Shown here: in pieces, positions 42,406 through 50,935 of the stretch
Numbering within the stretch: the first letter of the stretch is position 1
How the letters are laid out: every line of letters begins with the position of its first letter
From: Shinella sumterensis
GTDB lineage: Bacteria; Pseudomonadota; Alphaproteobacteria; Rhizobiales; Rhizobiaceae
Length of the DNA: 64,000 bases
Assembly (NCBI RefSeq): GCF_004514425.2
Contig: NZ_MYFN02000003.1
Location: 186,001-250,000, forward strand
Direction: 5' to 3'
The notes under the pieces: generated by a model
The model's input: only the letters and a program-made list of their open reading frames with translations
Database searches by the model: none
What the model was told of the DNA's origin: nothing
Program-made: the position numbers and the translations under genes

Positions 42406-42453
42406 CTCGTTTCTTGAAATCCCGGACCTCGCCTGAGCGAAGGGCGGCGGCGA

Positions 42454-43026
42454 TTACATGCCCTGCGAACCGCGGTTCATCGCGGCAATGCCCGTGCGGC
42501 ACACTTCGATGAGGCCGAGCGGCTTCATGACGGCCACGAACTGGTCGACCTTGGACGACTTGCCGGTGATTTCCAGGATGAAGTGATCGACGGTGGCGTC
42601 GACGACCTTGGCGTGGAAGGCATCGGCAAGGCGCAGCGTTTCCGCCCGCATTTCGCCGGAGCCGCCGACCTTCACCAGCGCGACTTCACGCTCGATGGGC
42701 CGTTCCTGGCCCATGGCCTTGGCGCGCACGGTCAGGTCGACCACGCGGTGGACGGGCACGATGCGCTCGAGCTGTGACTTGATCTGCTCCAGCACGCCGG
42801 GCGTGCCGCGCGTCACGATGGTGATGCGCGACAGATGCGCCTCGTGCTCGGTCTCGGAAACCGTCAGGCTCTCGATGTTGTAGCCGCGGCCCGAAAACAG
42901 GCCGATGACGCGCGCAAGCACGCCCGGCTCGTTGTCAACCAGCACGGAGAGCGTGTGGCTCTCCGCGACCTGCGTCTCGGCGGCGATGAAGTAGGCGGAA
43001 CCGGTGGGCTGTAGGTGTGCGTTCAT
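42454..43026 (-). CDS. ilvN: Acetolactate synthase small (regulatory) subunit
   Basis: This 190-residue regulatory subunit carries an N-terminal ACT domain (HTLSVLVDNEPGVLARVIGL, then YNIESLTV) that binds valine for feedback control, and the C-terminal ALS_ss domain. The length equals the IlvH type. GAGG lies before the ATG at 43026, 16 bases after the ilvB stop. It forms the ilvBN operon under leader-peptide attenuation. Confidence 0.96.
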   Translation of the reverse strand: MNAHLQPTGSAYFIAAETQVAESHTLSVLVDNEPGVLARVIGLFSGRGYNIESLTVSETEHEAHLSRITIVTRGTPGVLEQIKSQLERIVPVHRVVDLTVRAKAMGQERPIEREVALVKVGGSGEMRAETLRLADAFHAKVVDATVDHFILEITGKSSKVDQFVAVMKPLGLIEVCRTGIAAMNRGSQGM

Positions 43027-43042
43027 GGTATCTACCTCTTCA

Positions 43043-44821
43043 TCAAACGAGCTGGCGGCCCTTGGCGTCGATCGCGTTGGCAACCGCCTCGTCCGTGGCT
43101 TCGTCGGGCAACAGCATTTCATTATGCGCCTTGCCCGACGGGATCATCGGGAAGCAGTTCGCGAGGTTCGCCACGCGGCAATCGAAGATGACCGGACGCT
43201 TCACGTCGATCATTTCCTGGATAGCGGCATCCAGATCGCCGGGCTTGTCGCAGGCAATGCCCACGCCGCCATAGGCTTCCGCCAGCTTGACGAAATCGGG
43301 CATCGCCTCCGTATAGGAGTTCGACAGGCGGTTGCCGTGCAGCAGTTGCTGCCACTGGCGCACCATGCCCATATATTGGTTGTTCAGGATGAAGATCTTG
43401 ACGGGCAGGTTGTACTGGACCGCACAGCTCATTTCCTGAATGCACATCTGGATGGAGGCGTCGCCCGCGATATCGATGACGAGGCTGTCGCGATGCGCGA
43501 CCTGCACGCCGATCGCCGCCGGGAAGCCATAGCCCATCGTGCCGAGGCCGCCCGAGGTCATCCAGCGGTTGGGCTGCTCGAAGCCGTAGAACTGCGCCGC
43601 CCACATCTGGTGCTGGCCAACTTCCGTCGTGATGTAGGTGTCGCGATCCTTGGTCAGCTCGTAGAGACGCTGAATGGCATATTGCGGCATGATCACGTCG
43701 TCGCTCGCCTTGTAGGCAAACGAGTTGCGGGCACGCCACTTGGCAATCGACGTCCACCAATCCGCCTGGATGGCCTTGTCATACGTCTTCGAACCGGCGC
43801 GCCATTGGCGAACCATGTCCTCCAGAACGGCGCCGACATCGCCCAGGATCGGTACGTCGACACGAACGTTCTTGTTGATCGAGGACGGGTCGATGTCGAT
43901 ATGGATCTTCTTCGAGTTCGGCGAGAACGCGTTGAGACGGCCGGTGATGCGGTCGTCGAAACGCGCGCCGATGCAGACCATGACATCGCAATCATGCATC
44001 GCCATGTTCGCCTCGTAGGAGCCGTGCATGCCGAGCATGCCCAGCCAGTTCTTGCCCGATGCCGGATAGGCGCCCAGGCCCATCAGCGTCGACGTGATCG
44101 GGAAGCCGGTGATCTCGACCAGTTCGCGCAGCAGGCGCGAGGCTTCCGGACCGGAATTCACGACACCACCGCCGGAATAGATGACGGGGCGACGGGCACC
44201 CTTCATCAGGCTGATCGCGGCTTCGATGGCGCGCGCGTCGCCGGAGGTCTTCGGCTGATAGCTTTTCTGGATGGGCGCTGCCGATGGCGGCGTGTAGGTG
44301 CCGGTCGCAAACTGCACGTCCTTCGGGATATCGACGACGACGGGGCCCGGACGACCGGACTGCGCGATGCGGAAGGCCTCATGGATGATGCGGGCGAGAT
44401 CGTTGACGTCCTTGACCAGCCAGTTGTGCTTGGTGCAGGGACGCGTGATGCCGACCGTGTCGCATTCCTGGAAGGCGTCGGATCCGATGAGCGTGGTCGG
44501 AACCTGGCCGGTGAGGCAGACGAGCGGGATCGAATCCATCAGCGCGTCCTGCAACGGCGTGACGGCATTGGTCGCGCCGGGACCGGAGGTGACGAGCATG
44601 ACGCCGACCTTGCCGGTGGAGCGGGCATAACCTTCGGCCATGTGGCCGGCGCCCTGCTCGTGACGCACGAGAATGTGCTCGATGTCGTCCTGCTGGAAGA
44701 TCTCGTCATAGATCGGCAGGACGGCACCGCCCGGATAGCCGAAGATATGTTCGACGCCGTTGTCTTTCAGGGCCTGCAAGACAATTTCGGCGCCCGTCAT
44801 CTGGTTTTCTGTTCCGCTCAT
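43043..44821 (-). CDS. ilvB: Acetolactate synthase large (catalytic) subunit
   Basis: This 592-residue thiamine diphosphate enzyme makes acetolactate and acetohydroxybutyrate, the first shared step of branched-chain amino acid synthesis. The catalytic Glu region is VRHEQGAGHMAEGYARSTG, the FAD/middle domain follows, and the ThDP motif runs from GDASIQMCIQEM to ILNNQY. Biosynthetic type (ilvI/ilvB), not the catabolic AlsS. GGAAACATCCG precedes the ATG. An attenuator and leader peptide lie directly upstream. Confidence 0.98.
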   Translation of the reverse strand: MSGTENQMTGAEIVLQALKDNGVEHIFGYPGGAVLPIYDEIFQQDDIEHILVRHEQGAGHMAEGYARSTGKVGVMLVTSGPGATNAVTPLQDALMDSIPLVCLTGQVPTTLIGSDAFQECDTVGITRPCTKHNWLVKDVNDLARIIHEAFRIAQSGRPGPVVVDIPKDVQFATGTYTPPSAAPIQKSYQPKTSGDARAIEAAISLMKGARRPVIYSGGGVVNSGPEASRLLRELVEITGFPITSTLMGLGAYPASGKNWLGMLGMHGSYEANMAMHDCDVMVCIGARFDDRITGRLNAFSPNSKKIHIDIDPSSINKNVRVDVPILGDVGAVLEDMVRQWRAGSKTYDKAIQADWWTSIAKWRARNSFAYKASDDVIMPQYAIQRLYELTKDRDTYITTEVGQHQMWAAQFYGFEQPNRWMTSGGLGTMGYGFPAAIGVQVAHRDSLVIDIAGDASIQMCIQEMSCAVQYNLPVKIFILNNQYMGMVRQWQQLLHGNRLSNSYTEAMPDFVKLAEAYGGVGIACDKPGDLDAAIQEMIDVKRPVIFDCRVANLANCFPMIPSGKAHNEMLLPDEATDEAVANAIDAKGRQLV

Positions 44822-44879
44822 CGGATGTTTCCGTCCGTTTCTTTCGTATTGTCAGGGTGCTTATAGAATTTTCGGGCAT

Positions 44880-44903
44880 AAAAAAAGGCCCCCTGGAGGA
44901 GCC
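44880..44903 (-). terminator. ilvBN attenuator terminator
   Basis: On the minus strand GGCTCCTCCAGGGGGCC folds into a GC-rich hairpin directly followed by seven T residues. It lies between the leader peptide stop and ilvB. Upstream, GCGCATGGG inside the leader coding region (44950-44958) can pair perfectly with CCCATGCGC (44912-44920), and GGATGG with CCATCC inside it, giving the alternative structures expected of attenuation. Confidence 0.88.
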
Positions 44904-44936
44904 TGCTTACCGCGCATGGGTGCTTTCGCCGGATGG

Positions 44937-44996
44937 TTACACCATCCTGCCCATGCGCCTTCCCACCACAAGAATGATCGTCGTGAAGTTTTTCAT
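44937..44996 (-). CDS. ilvBN leader peptide
   Basis: This is a 19-residue frame reading MKNFTTIILVVGRRMGRMV. It has a run of Ile-Ile-Leu-Val-Val, the regulated amino acids, and ends 57 bases or so before the attenuator's T-tract. Ribosome stalling on these codons under shortage would prevent the terminator forming. The predicted promoter puts the transcription start within a few bases of the ATG, so translation may be leaderless. Attenuation of ilv operons in rhizobia has been proposed before. Confidence 0.88.
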   Translation of the reverse strand: MKNFTTIILVVGRRMGRMV

Positions 44997-45004
44997 GGTG
45001 CGGA

Positions 45005-45033
45005 GTGTTAACGGCAAATCGAATGCGCGTCAA
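45005..45033 (-). promoter_or_regulatory. ilvBN leader promoter
   Basis: On the minus strand TTGACG (45028-45033) and TAACAC (45005-45010) are spaced by 17 bases. Transcription is expected to start at about 44998, practically at the leader ATG (44996). Confidence 0.65.
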
Positions 45034-45167
45034 CGCCTTTTGCTCCATCCCGATGGCACGATCAGGGGCAGCCGCGCCGCCGGAGCCGCTGAAACCTGCC
45101 ACAACCGGAAACGGGTTATTAAGCCGGATTCCCTAAAGTGAAGGATCGGAGGCAAGGAGCGCCGGAT

Positions 45168-47222
45168 TTGCTGAACAACGATTTTCAGACGTCGATCACC
45201 GCAGGCGAACAGGAACGCCGCGATGAGATGGCCGCCGGAAACCGAATGCTGGGCCGTGTCGTCGCCTGCAGCGGGTCGCGTGCCACCATCTGCGCCACGG
45301 CGGAAGGCGGGGAAACCGCCCTCACCGAGCTCTGGGCCGTCGGCCGCCTCGTCTCGATTTCCGTCGGCCGCAACCGCATCGTCGCCCTCGTCTATTCGAT
45401 GGCCACCGACCAGCAGAACTGGACCGAAAACCGCGACACGACGTTCCATGTCGAAGTGGAGTTGATGGGCGAGGTGCGCGTGGGCGCCGATGGCCGCGAG
45501 GAGTTTTCGGCCGGCATCAGCGACTATCCCTATCTCGGCGCCATCGCGCACAGGATCCGCGCCGCGGATCTGGCAAAGGTCTACGATACCGGCAAGGACG
45601 ATGTCTGCATCATCGGCAAGCTGACACAGGACGACCAGATCGACGCGACCATCCACGTGCCCTCGATGCTGGAGAAACACTTCGCCATCGTGGGAACGAC
45701 GGGCGTCGGCAAGTCCACCGCCGTTACCCTCCTGCTTCACAAGGCGATCCAGGCCGATCCGCAGCTGCGCGTGCTCATTCTCGACCCGCACAACGAATTC
45801 GCCTCCGCCTTCGGCGACCTTGCCATGGTCATCGATACGGACACGCTCGACCTGCCGTTCTGGCTTTTCCGGCTGGAGGAGTTCGCCGAAGTGATCTTCC
45901 GCGGCCGCCCGCCCGTGCCGGAGGAAATGGACATCCTGCGCGACCTGATTCCGGAGGCCAAGCGCGCCTTCCGCGGTTCGCCCGAAAGCGGCCTGATGCG
46001 CCGCACCAGCGAAAAAAGCTCGATCACCGCCGATACGCCGGTGCCTTTCCGTGTGGCCGACCTTCTGGCGCTGGTCGACGAACGGATCGGCCGCCTCGAG
46101 GGACGGGCGGAAAAGCCGCACCTGCGCTCGCTCAAGAGCAAGATCATGTCGGCGATCAACGATCCGCGCTACCACTTCATGTTCTCCTCGAACACGATCA
46201 CCGACACCATCCTCGACACCATCGCCCGCATCTTCCGCATTCCAGGCGACGGCCAGCCGGTGACGACCTTCCAGCTCGCCGGCATCCCCTCGGAAGTGGT
46301 GAACTCGGTGGCATCGGTTCTTTGCCGCATGGCCTTCGAAATCGGCCTGTGGAGCCACGGCGGCGTGCACATGCTCGTGGTCTGCGAGGAAGCGCACCGT
46401 TACGTGCCGGCCGATCCCAATCTCGGCTTCACGCCGACGCGCCAGGCCATTGCCCGCATCGCCAAGGAAGGCCGCAAATACGGCGTCTCGCTCGGCATCA
46501 TCACGCAGCGCCCGGGCGAACTCGATCCGACCATCCTGTCGCAATGCTCGACGATCTTCGCCATGCGGCTTGCCAACGACCGCGACCAGGACATCATCCG
46601 CTCGGCGATCCCCAATTCGTCGTCCTCCACGACGAGCTTCATCTCCTCGATCGGCAATGGCGAGGCGATCGCCTTCGGCGAGGCGGTGGCGGTGCCGATG
46701 CGCATGCGCTTCGCCCGCGTCGATACGAACCGGTTGCCCAAGGCCAACGGCACGGGCAACATACATACGGAAGAAACGCCACAAAGCGTCGATCTTCGCT
46801 CCATCGTGGCGCGTATGCGGTCGGTCGCAGGTCCTGACATTTCCGGCTTCCAGTCTTCCTATCTTGCGGCGCGCGATACGAGCGCTGTCGCAACAAGCGG
46901 ATACGAGGACGCGCCCTACGAGGACGAGGAGGACTATATCGATACGCTGCAAGCCGCGGCACAGAAGGCGCCGCAACCGACAGCCCACGAACCCTATCGA
47001 CCCGACATGCTGCCCGGCGCCGCAAGCGCATACCAGCCCCCGGCAAACGAGCGCTTCGATTCCATTCGCCGCGAGCTTGCGGCAGAGCCGCGCCGCCCGG
47101 AAGCCGATCCCTACCGCCAGCCGCCGCGCCCCGCCTTCGGCGAGCAGCAGGAACCGCGCCGCGAAGGCTCCATCCGCGAGCAGCTTTTGAAAAAGCCGCT
47201 GAGCAGCCTGATCAGGCGCTAG
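45168..47222 (+). CDS. HerA/DUF87-like ATPase
   Basis: This protein of about 684 residues has the HerA/FtsK-like fold: a HAS-barrel N-terminal region, Walker A GTTGVGKSTAVTLLLHK (about residue 173), Walker B MLVVCEEAHRYVP and the arginine-finger region ITQRPGELDPTILSQCSTIF. HerA proteins translocate DNA, usually with NurA nuclease, but no nurA is adjacent. The C-terminal 150 residues are low-complexity, Pro/Ala/Arg-rich. TTG at 45168 has AAGGAG 8 bases upstream; GTG at 45138 lacks one. It converges on miaA with 11 bases overlap. Confidence 0.88.
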   Translation: MLNNDFQTSITAGEQERRDEMAAGNRMLGRVVACSGSRATICATAEGGETALTELWAVGRLVSISVGRNRIVALVYSMATDQQNWTENRDTTFHVEVELMGEVRVGADGREEFSAGISDYPYLGAIAHRIRAADLAKVYDTGKDDVCIIGKLTQDDQIDATIHVPSMLEKHFAIVGTTGVGKSTAVTLLLHKAIQADPQLRVLILDPHNEFASAFGDLAMVIDTDTLDLPFWLFRLEEFAEVIFRGRPPVPEEMDILRDLIPEAKRAFRGSPESGLMRRTSEKSSITADTPVPFRVADLLALVDERIGRLEGRAEKPHLRSLKSKIMSAINDPRYHFMFSSNTITDTILDTIARIFRIPGDGQPVTTFQLAGIPSEVVNSVASVLCRMAFEIGLWSHGGVHMLVVCEEAHRYVPADPNLGFTPTRQAIARIAKEGRKYGVSLGIITQRPGELDPTILSQCSTIFAMRLANDRDQDIIRSAIPNSSSSTTSFISSIGNGEAIAFGEAVAVPMRMRFARVDTNRLPKANGTGNIHTEETPQSVDLRSIVARMRSVAGPDISGFQSSYLAARDTSAVATSGYEDAPYEDEEDYIDTLQAAAQKAPQPTAHEPYRPDMLPGAASAYQPPANERFDSIRRELAAEPRRPEADPYRQPPRPAFGEQQEPRREGSIREQLLKKPLSSLIRR

Positions 47223-48114
47223 GGTCGATGCGCTGCCAGCTCTCATCGAGCTGGTTGCGGAACCACGTCATCTGGCGCTTGGCATATTGCCGTGTCGCGG
47301 CCGCACCGCGCTCGATGACATCGGCCTCGCTCATCTCGCCCGCCAGCATGGCCGCGATCTGCGGCACGCCGATCGCCTTCATGACCGGCATGGCGGGTGA
47401 AAGATCGAGCGCCATCAACGCCTTCACCTCCTCCACCGCACCGGTCTTCAGCATCTCGCCGAAGCGCCGGTTGATGCGGGCGGCAAGGACGGCCCGGTCC
47501 GGCAGGACGACGATCTTTCGCGCGCGCGCCGGATCAATCACCGCCGGCCCCGACCCCGCCTGGAATGTGGAGATGGAGCGCCCCGTCGCGTCCAGCACCT
47601 CCAGCGCACGGAGGATACGCTGGCCGTCACCGGGCATCAGGCGCGCGGCCGTTTCGGGATCACGCTCGCCGAGTACCCGGTGCAGCGCTTCGGGTCCTTC
47701 CGCGGCAAGCCGCGCGCGCAGCCGCTCCCGCACATCGTCAGGGATGTCAGGCATATCCGAGAGACCGCCGGTCAGCGCGCGAAAATAAAGCCCGGTACCG
47801 CCGACGAAGACCGGCAGCGTCTGCCGTTCGCGCAGTTCGGCGACAAGAGCGGTCGCCTCGCGCAGCCATTCGCCCGTCGAATAGGCGGCCGCGGCCGGCA
47901 CGTGACCGTAAAGCCGATGCTCGACGCCCTCCAGATCCTGCGGCTGCGGCCGTGCCGTGAGGATGCCCAGCGTGTCGTAGACCTGCATGCTGTCGGCGTT
48001 GACCACGACCCCGCCATGCTCGGCAGCAAGGCGCACCGCAAGCGCGGACTTGCCGCTCGCCGTCGGGCCCGTTATCAGGATCGCGTCCTGCATTCGATCA
48101 AGGTTTCTCATCAT
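47212..48114 (-). CDS. miaA: tRNA dimethylallyltransferase
   Basis: This 300-residue enzyme adds a dimethylallyl group to A37 of tRNAs reading U-starting codons. Walker-type P-loop ILITGPTASGKSALAVRLA, NADSMQVYDTL (catalytic Asp), and FVGGTGLYFRAL are all present. ATG codons at 48114, 48111 and 48093 are possible; the exact start is uncertain. Its 5' end overlaps the start codon of the divergent serB gene, a compact arrangement. Confidence 0.95.
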   Translation of the reverse strand: MMRNLDRMQDAILITGPTASGKSALAVRLAAEHGGVVVNADSMQVYDTLGILTARPQPQDLEGVEHRLYGHVPAAAAYSTGEWLREATALVAELRERQTLPVFVGGTGLYFRALTGGLSDMPDIPDDVRERLRARLAAEGPEALHRVLGERDPETAARLMPGDGQRILRALEVLDATGRSISTFQAGSGPAVIDPARARKIVVLPDRAVLAARINRRFGEMLKTGAVEEVKALMALDLSPAMPVMKAIGVPQIAAMLAGEMSEADVIERGAAATRQYAKRQMTWFRNQLDESWQRIDPSA

Positions 48115-49003
48115 GGCTTTCGTTGCCACGCTTGTCGCCAATCCGTCAAATCCTGTTCTGACGCCATCGCTTGCCGAGAAGGCCGCGGATGCCGTCAAGG
48201 CTTCCGGTCTCTACTGGCTGGCAGACGGCATCGCCTGCGATATCGCCCTGCGCGACGACAGCGACATCGAGGCTGCGAGCGCGACGCTGCGAACGGTCAT
48301 CGGCGATGCGCCGGTGGACCTCGCCGTGCAGGCGGCGGAAACGCGGCGCAAGAAGCTGCTGATCGCCGACATGGATTCCACCATGATCGGCCAGGAATGC
48401 ATCGACGAGCTGGCCGCCGAGGTCGGGTTAAAGGAGAAGGTCGCCGCCATCACCGCCCGCGCCATGAATGGCGAGATCGCCTTCGAACCCGCGCTTCGCG
48501 AGCGTGTCGCCCTGCTCGAGGGCCTGCCGGTCTCCGTCATCGACGAGGTGATCGAAAAGCGCATCACGCTGACGCCGGGCGGACGCGAGCTGATCGCCAC
48601 CATGAAGGCGAAGGGCTACTACACCGCCCTCGTCTCCGGCGGTTTCACCGTCTTCACCAGCCGCATCGCCGCCACGCTCGGCTTCCACGAGAACCGCGCC
48701 AACATTCTTCTCGACGCGGATGGCAGGCTGACCGGCGAGGTCGCCGAACCCATCCTCGGAAAACAGGCCAAGGTCGACGCCCTCAATGAGATCGCCGCCC
48801 GCCTCGGCATTTCTCCCGAAGAGGCGATGGCCGTCGGCGATGGCGCAAACGATCTCGGCATGCTGCACCTCTCGGGCGCGGGCGTCGCGCTGCACGCCAA
48901 GCCCGCGGTGGCGGCCGAAGCGAAGATCCGCATCGACCACGGCGACCTCACCGCACTGCTCTACCTGCAGGGCTACCGCAAGAGCGACTTTGTCACGGCG
49001 TAG
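48113..49003 (+). CDS. serB: Phosphoserine phosphatase
   Basis: This 296-residue HAD-superfamily enzyme performs the last step of serine synthesis. Motif I is IADMDSTMIGQECIDELA with the nucleophile Asp and acid/base Asp; motif II is ALVSGGFTVFTSRIA; motif III/IV are Lys in GKQAKVDAL and GDGANDLGML. An N-terminal ACT-like region (about 80 residues) precedes. AAGG is upstream of the ATG at 48113, which overlaps the divergent miaA start. Confidence 0.97.
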   Translation: MAFVATLVANPSNPVLTPSLAEKAADAVKASGLYWLADGIACDIALRDDSDIEAASATLRTVIGDAPVDLAVQAAETRRKKLLIADMDSTMIGQECIDELAAEVGLKEKVAAITARAMNGEIAFEPALRERVALLEGLPVSVIDEVIEKRITLTPGGRELIATMKAKGYYTALVSGGFTVFTSRIAATLGFHENRANILLDADGRLTGEVAEPILGKQAKVDALNEIAARLGISPEEAMAVGDGANDLGMLHLSGAGVALHAKPAVAAEAKIRIDHGDLTALLYLQGYRKSDFVTA

Positions 49004-49061
49004 AAAAGCCGCTGAAGCAATGCTCCAGCGACCTGAATCAATCTCTGCATTGACGTCGCCA

Positions 49062-49077
49062 AGTCCCTGACGGGACT
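49062..49077. terminator. Short stem-loop between serB and degP
   Basis: AGTCCC and GGGACT form a 6-bp stem with a TGAC loop between two convergent genes. It is small and lacks a clear T-tract. Confidence 0.4.
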
Positions 49078-49083
49078 CGCCTT

Positions 49084-50613
49084 TCAGTCGATGCGCACTG
49101 TGATGTAGCGCAGCGCGCCGGTGCGGTCGGCGATCATCAGCAGCGCGTTGCGGCGGTCTTCCGACTTGAGCTTGGCGACGCGGGCCTTGACTTCCTCGGC
49201 CGTCGCCACGGCCTCCTGGCCGATCTCGACGATCACGTCGCCCGGCACGATGCCACGCTCGGCGGCCGCCGTGTCGGGGGTCACCTCGGTGATGACAACG
49301 CCCTTGACGCTTTCCACGATGTTGAAGGTCTTGCGGGCGGCTTCGTCGAGATCGCCGATGCCCATGCCCAGCACCAGCTCGGCCTTCTGCGGCTCGGCCA
49401 GCTCTTCGCCGCCGGTCGTCGTATCCTCTTCGGTCGTGCCTTCGTCCGGCGTTGCCGCATCGTCTTCGGCATCCACCTGCTTTTCGCCGTCTTCGAGACG
49501 GCCGAGCGTGACCTTCACGGTCATTTCCTTGCCGTTGCGCAGGAGCACCACGTCGACGGCCTTGCCGACGGGGCTTTCGGCGACGACGCGCGGCAGATCG
49601 CGCATTTCATGCACATCCTTCCCGTCGAAACGGATGACGACGTCGCCGGTCTGGATCACGCCGTTGTCGACGGGCCCGCCCTTGATGATGCCGGCAACGA
49701 GCGCGCCCTTCGCCTCGCTCATGCCCAGGCTTTCGGCGATGTCATCGGTAACGGGCTGGATGCGCACGCCGAGCCAGCCGCGGCGGGTCTCACCGAACTC
49801 GCGAAGCTGCGAGAAGATGTTCTGCGCCAGCTCCGTCGGGACCGAGAAGCCGATACCGATCGAGCCGCCCGACGGCGAGATGATGGCCGTGTTGATGCCG
49901 ATGACCTCGCCCTTCATGTTGAACAGCGGGCCGCCCGAATTGCCGCGGTTGATGGCCGCGTCCGTCTGGATGAAGTTGTCGTAGGGGCCGGCATTGATGT
50001 TGCGGCCCCGCGCGGAAATGATGCCGACCGTCACGGAGCCGCCGAGCCCGAAGGGGTTGCCGATGGCCATGACCCAGTCGCCGATGCGCATGACGCGGGA
50101 ATCGCCGAACGGAACGGCCTTCAAGGGAGCCTTCGGCTCGACCTTCAGCAGCGCGAGGTCGGTCTTGGGGTCGGTTCCGACGAGCTTGGCCTTCAGCTTG
50201 GAGCCGTTGGCGAAATTCACCTCGATATCGTCGGCGCCTTCGATGACGTGATTGTTCGTGGCGATATAGCCGGCCGGGTCGATGACGAAACCGGACCCCA
50301 GCGAATTGACCGTCTGCCCCTGGTTGGAGCCCTCGCCGCCATCGCCCTTGAAAAACTCGTCGAAGAAGTCCTGGAAGGGCGAGCCTTCCGGCACCTGCGG
50401 CATCGGCGCCTTGTCCTCGTTCTTCACGTTCTGCGAGGTCGAAATGTTGACCACCGCGTCCAGCAGGCCTTCGGCAAGGTCGGCCACCGATTCCGGTCCG
50501 GCCTGGCGCGCCTGGGCCATTGCTGGTGCTGCGAGCGGGCCGGCGGCCAGCGAAAAGCTCATCGCAAGCGTGAGCGCCGCATTGGCAACGCTGGACTTCA
50601 TCTTCAAGGCCAT
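49084..50613 (-). CDS. degP: Do-family periplasmic serine protease (DegP-like)
   Basis: This 509-residue periplasmic protease/chaperone has a signal peptide ending A-M-A-Q-A, then the trypsin-like domain with His in NNHVIEG, Asp in KTDLALLKV and Ser in RGNSGGPL. Two PDZ domains follow, separated by an acidic Asp/Glu/Thr-rich linker (DAEDDAATPDEGTTEEDTTT). It degrades misfolded envelope proteins. The start at 50613 follows AGAGG. It lies downstream of hflK-hflC-DUF2065 on the same strand, a common alphaproteobacterial arrangement. Confidence 0.96.
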   Translation of the reverse strand: MALKMKSSVANAALTLAMSFSLAAGPLAAPAMAQARQAGPESVADLAEGLLDAVVNISTSQNVKNEDKAPMPQVPEGSPFQDFFDEFFKGDGGEGSNQGQTVNSLGSGFVIDPAGYIATNNHVIEGADDIEVNFANGSKLKAKLVGTDPKTDLALLKVEPKAPLKAVPFGDSRVMRIGDWVMAIGNPFGLGGSVTVGIISARGRNINAGPYDNFIQTDAAINRGNSGGPLFNMKGEVIGINTAIISPSGGSIGIGFSVPTELAQNIFSQLREFGETRRGWLGVRIQPVTDDIAESLGMSEAKGALVAGIIKGGPVDNGVIQTGDVVIRFDGKDVHEMRDLPRVVAESPVGKAVDVVLLRNGKEMTVKVTLGRLEDGEKQVDAEDDAATPDEGTTEEDTTTGGEELAEPQKAELVLGMGIGDLDEAARKTFNIVESVKGVVITEVTPDTAAAERGIVPGDVIVEIGQEAVATAEEVKARVAKLKSEDRRNALLMIADRTGALRYITVRID

Positions 50614-50739
50614 GTTCGGCATCCTCTCGGGTCTGGTCGGCTCTGGCGAGTGTTCGCCGCGGATACGGCAAAAATCAGTCTGCCACGATGATTTGTCTGA
50701 ACTTTTGCCTGTCTTCACCGCCGCTCGCAAGGGCGGCCT

Positions 50740-50928
50740 TCAGGCGCTGCGGAGGAACCACACCATCAAAACGCCAAGCGCCACGGCAAACAGCCCCGAA
50801 AGCCTGAGCTGGTTTTCCGGGATTTGCGGCAGCAGTTCCGCCATGCGCTTCAAAACCGAAGGGGCCAGTGCGTACACCAGCCCCTCGATGATCAGGAAGA
50901 ACGCGATCCCCGTCAGGAAATCGGACAT
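50740..50928 (-). CDS. DUF2065 small inner-membrane protein
   Basis: This 62-residue protein has two membrane helices (DFLTGIAFFLIIEGLVYAL and LSGLFAVALGVLMVWFLR). The family, DUF2065 (YjeT-like), accompanies hflKC in many proteobacteria. GAGAACGCC precedes the ATG and it starts 7 bases after the hflC stop. Function is unknown; the location suggests an HflKC partner. Confidence 0.92.
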   Translation of the reverse strand: MSDFLTGIAFFLIIEGLVYALAPSVLKRMAELLPQIPENQLRLSGLFAVALGVLMVWFLRSA

Positions 50929-50935
50929 GGCGTTC

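Noticed and set aside
43004-44866. 620-codon open frame on the plus strand opposite ilvB
   Set aside because: It is fully antisense to a clearly recognised gene; long antisense frames are common in high-GC DNA and the translation has no family resemblance.
45030-47246. 738-codon open frame opposite the HerA-like gene
   Set aside because: Same reason: a high-GC shadow with Arg/His/Gly-rich composition and no domain.
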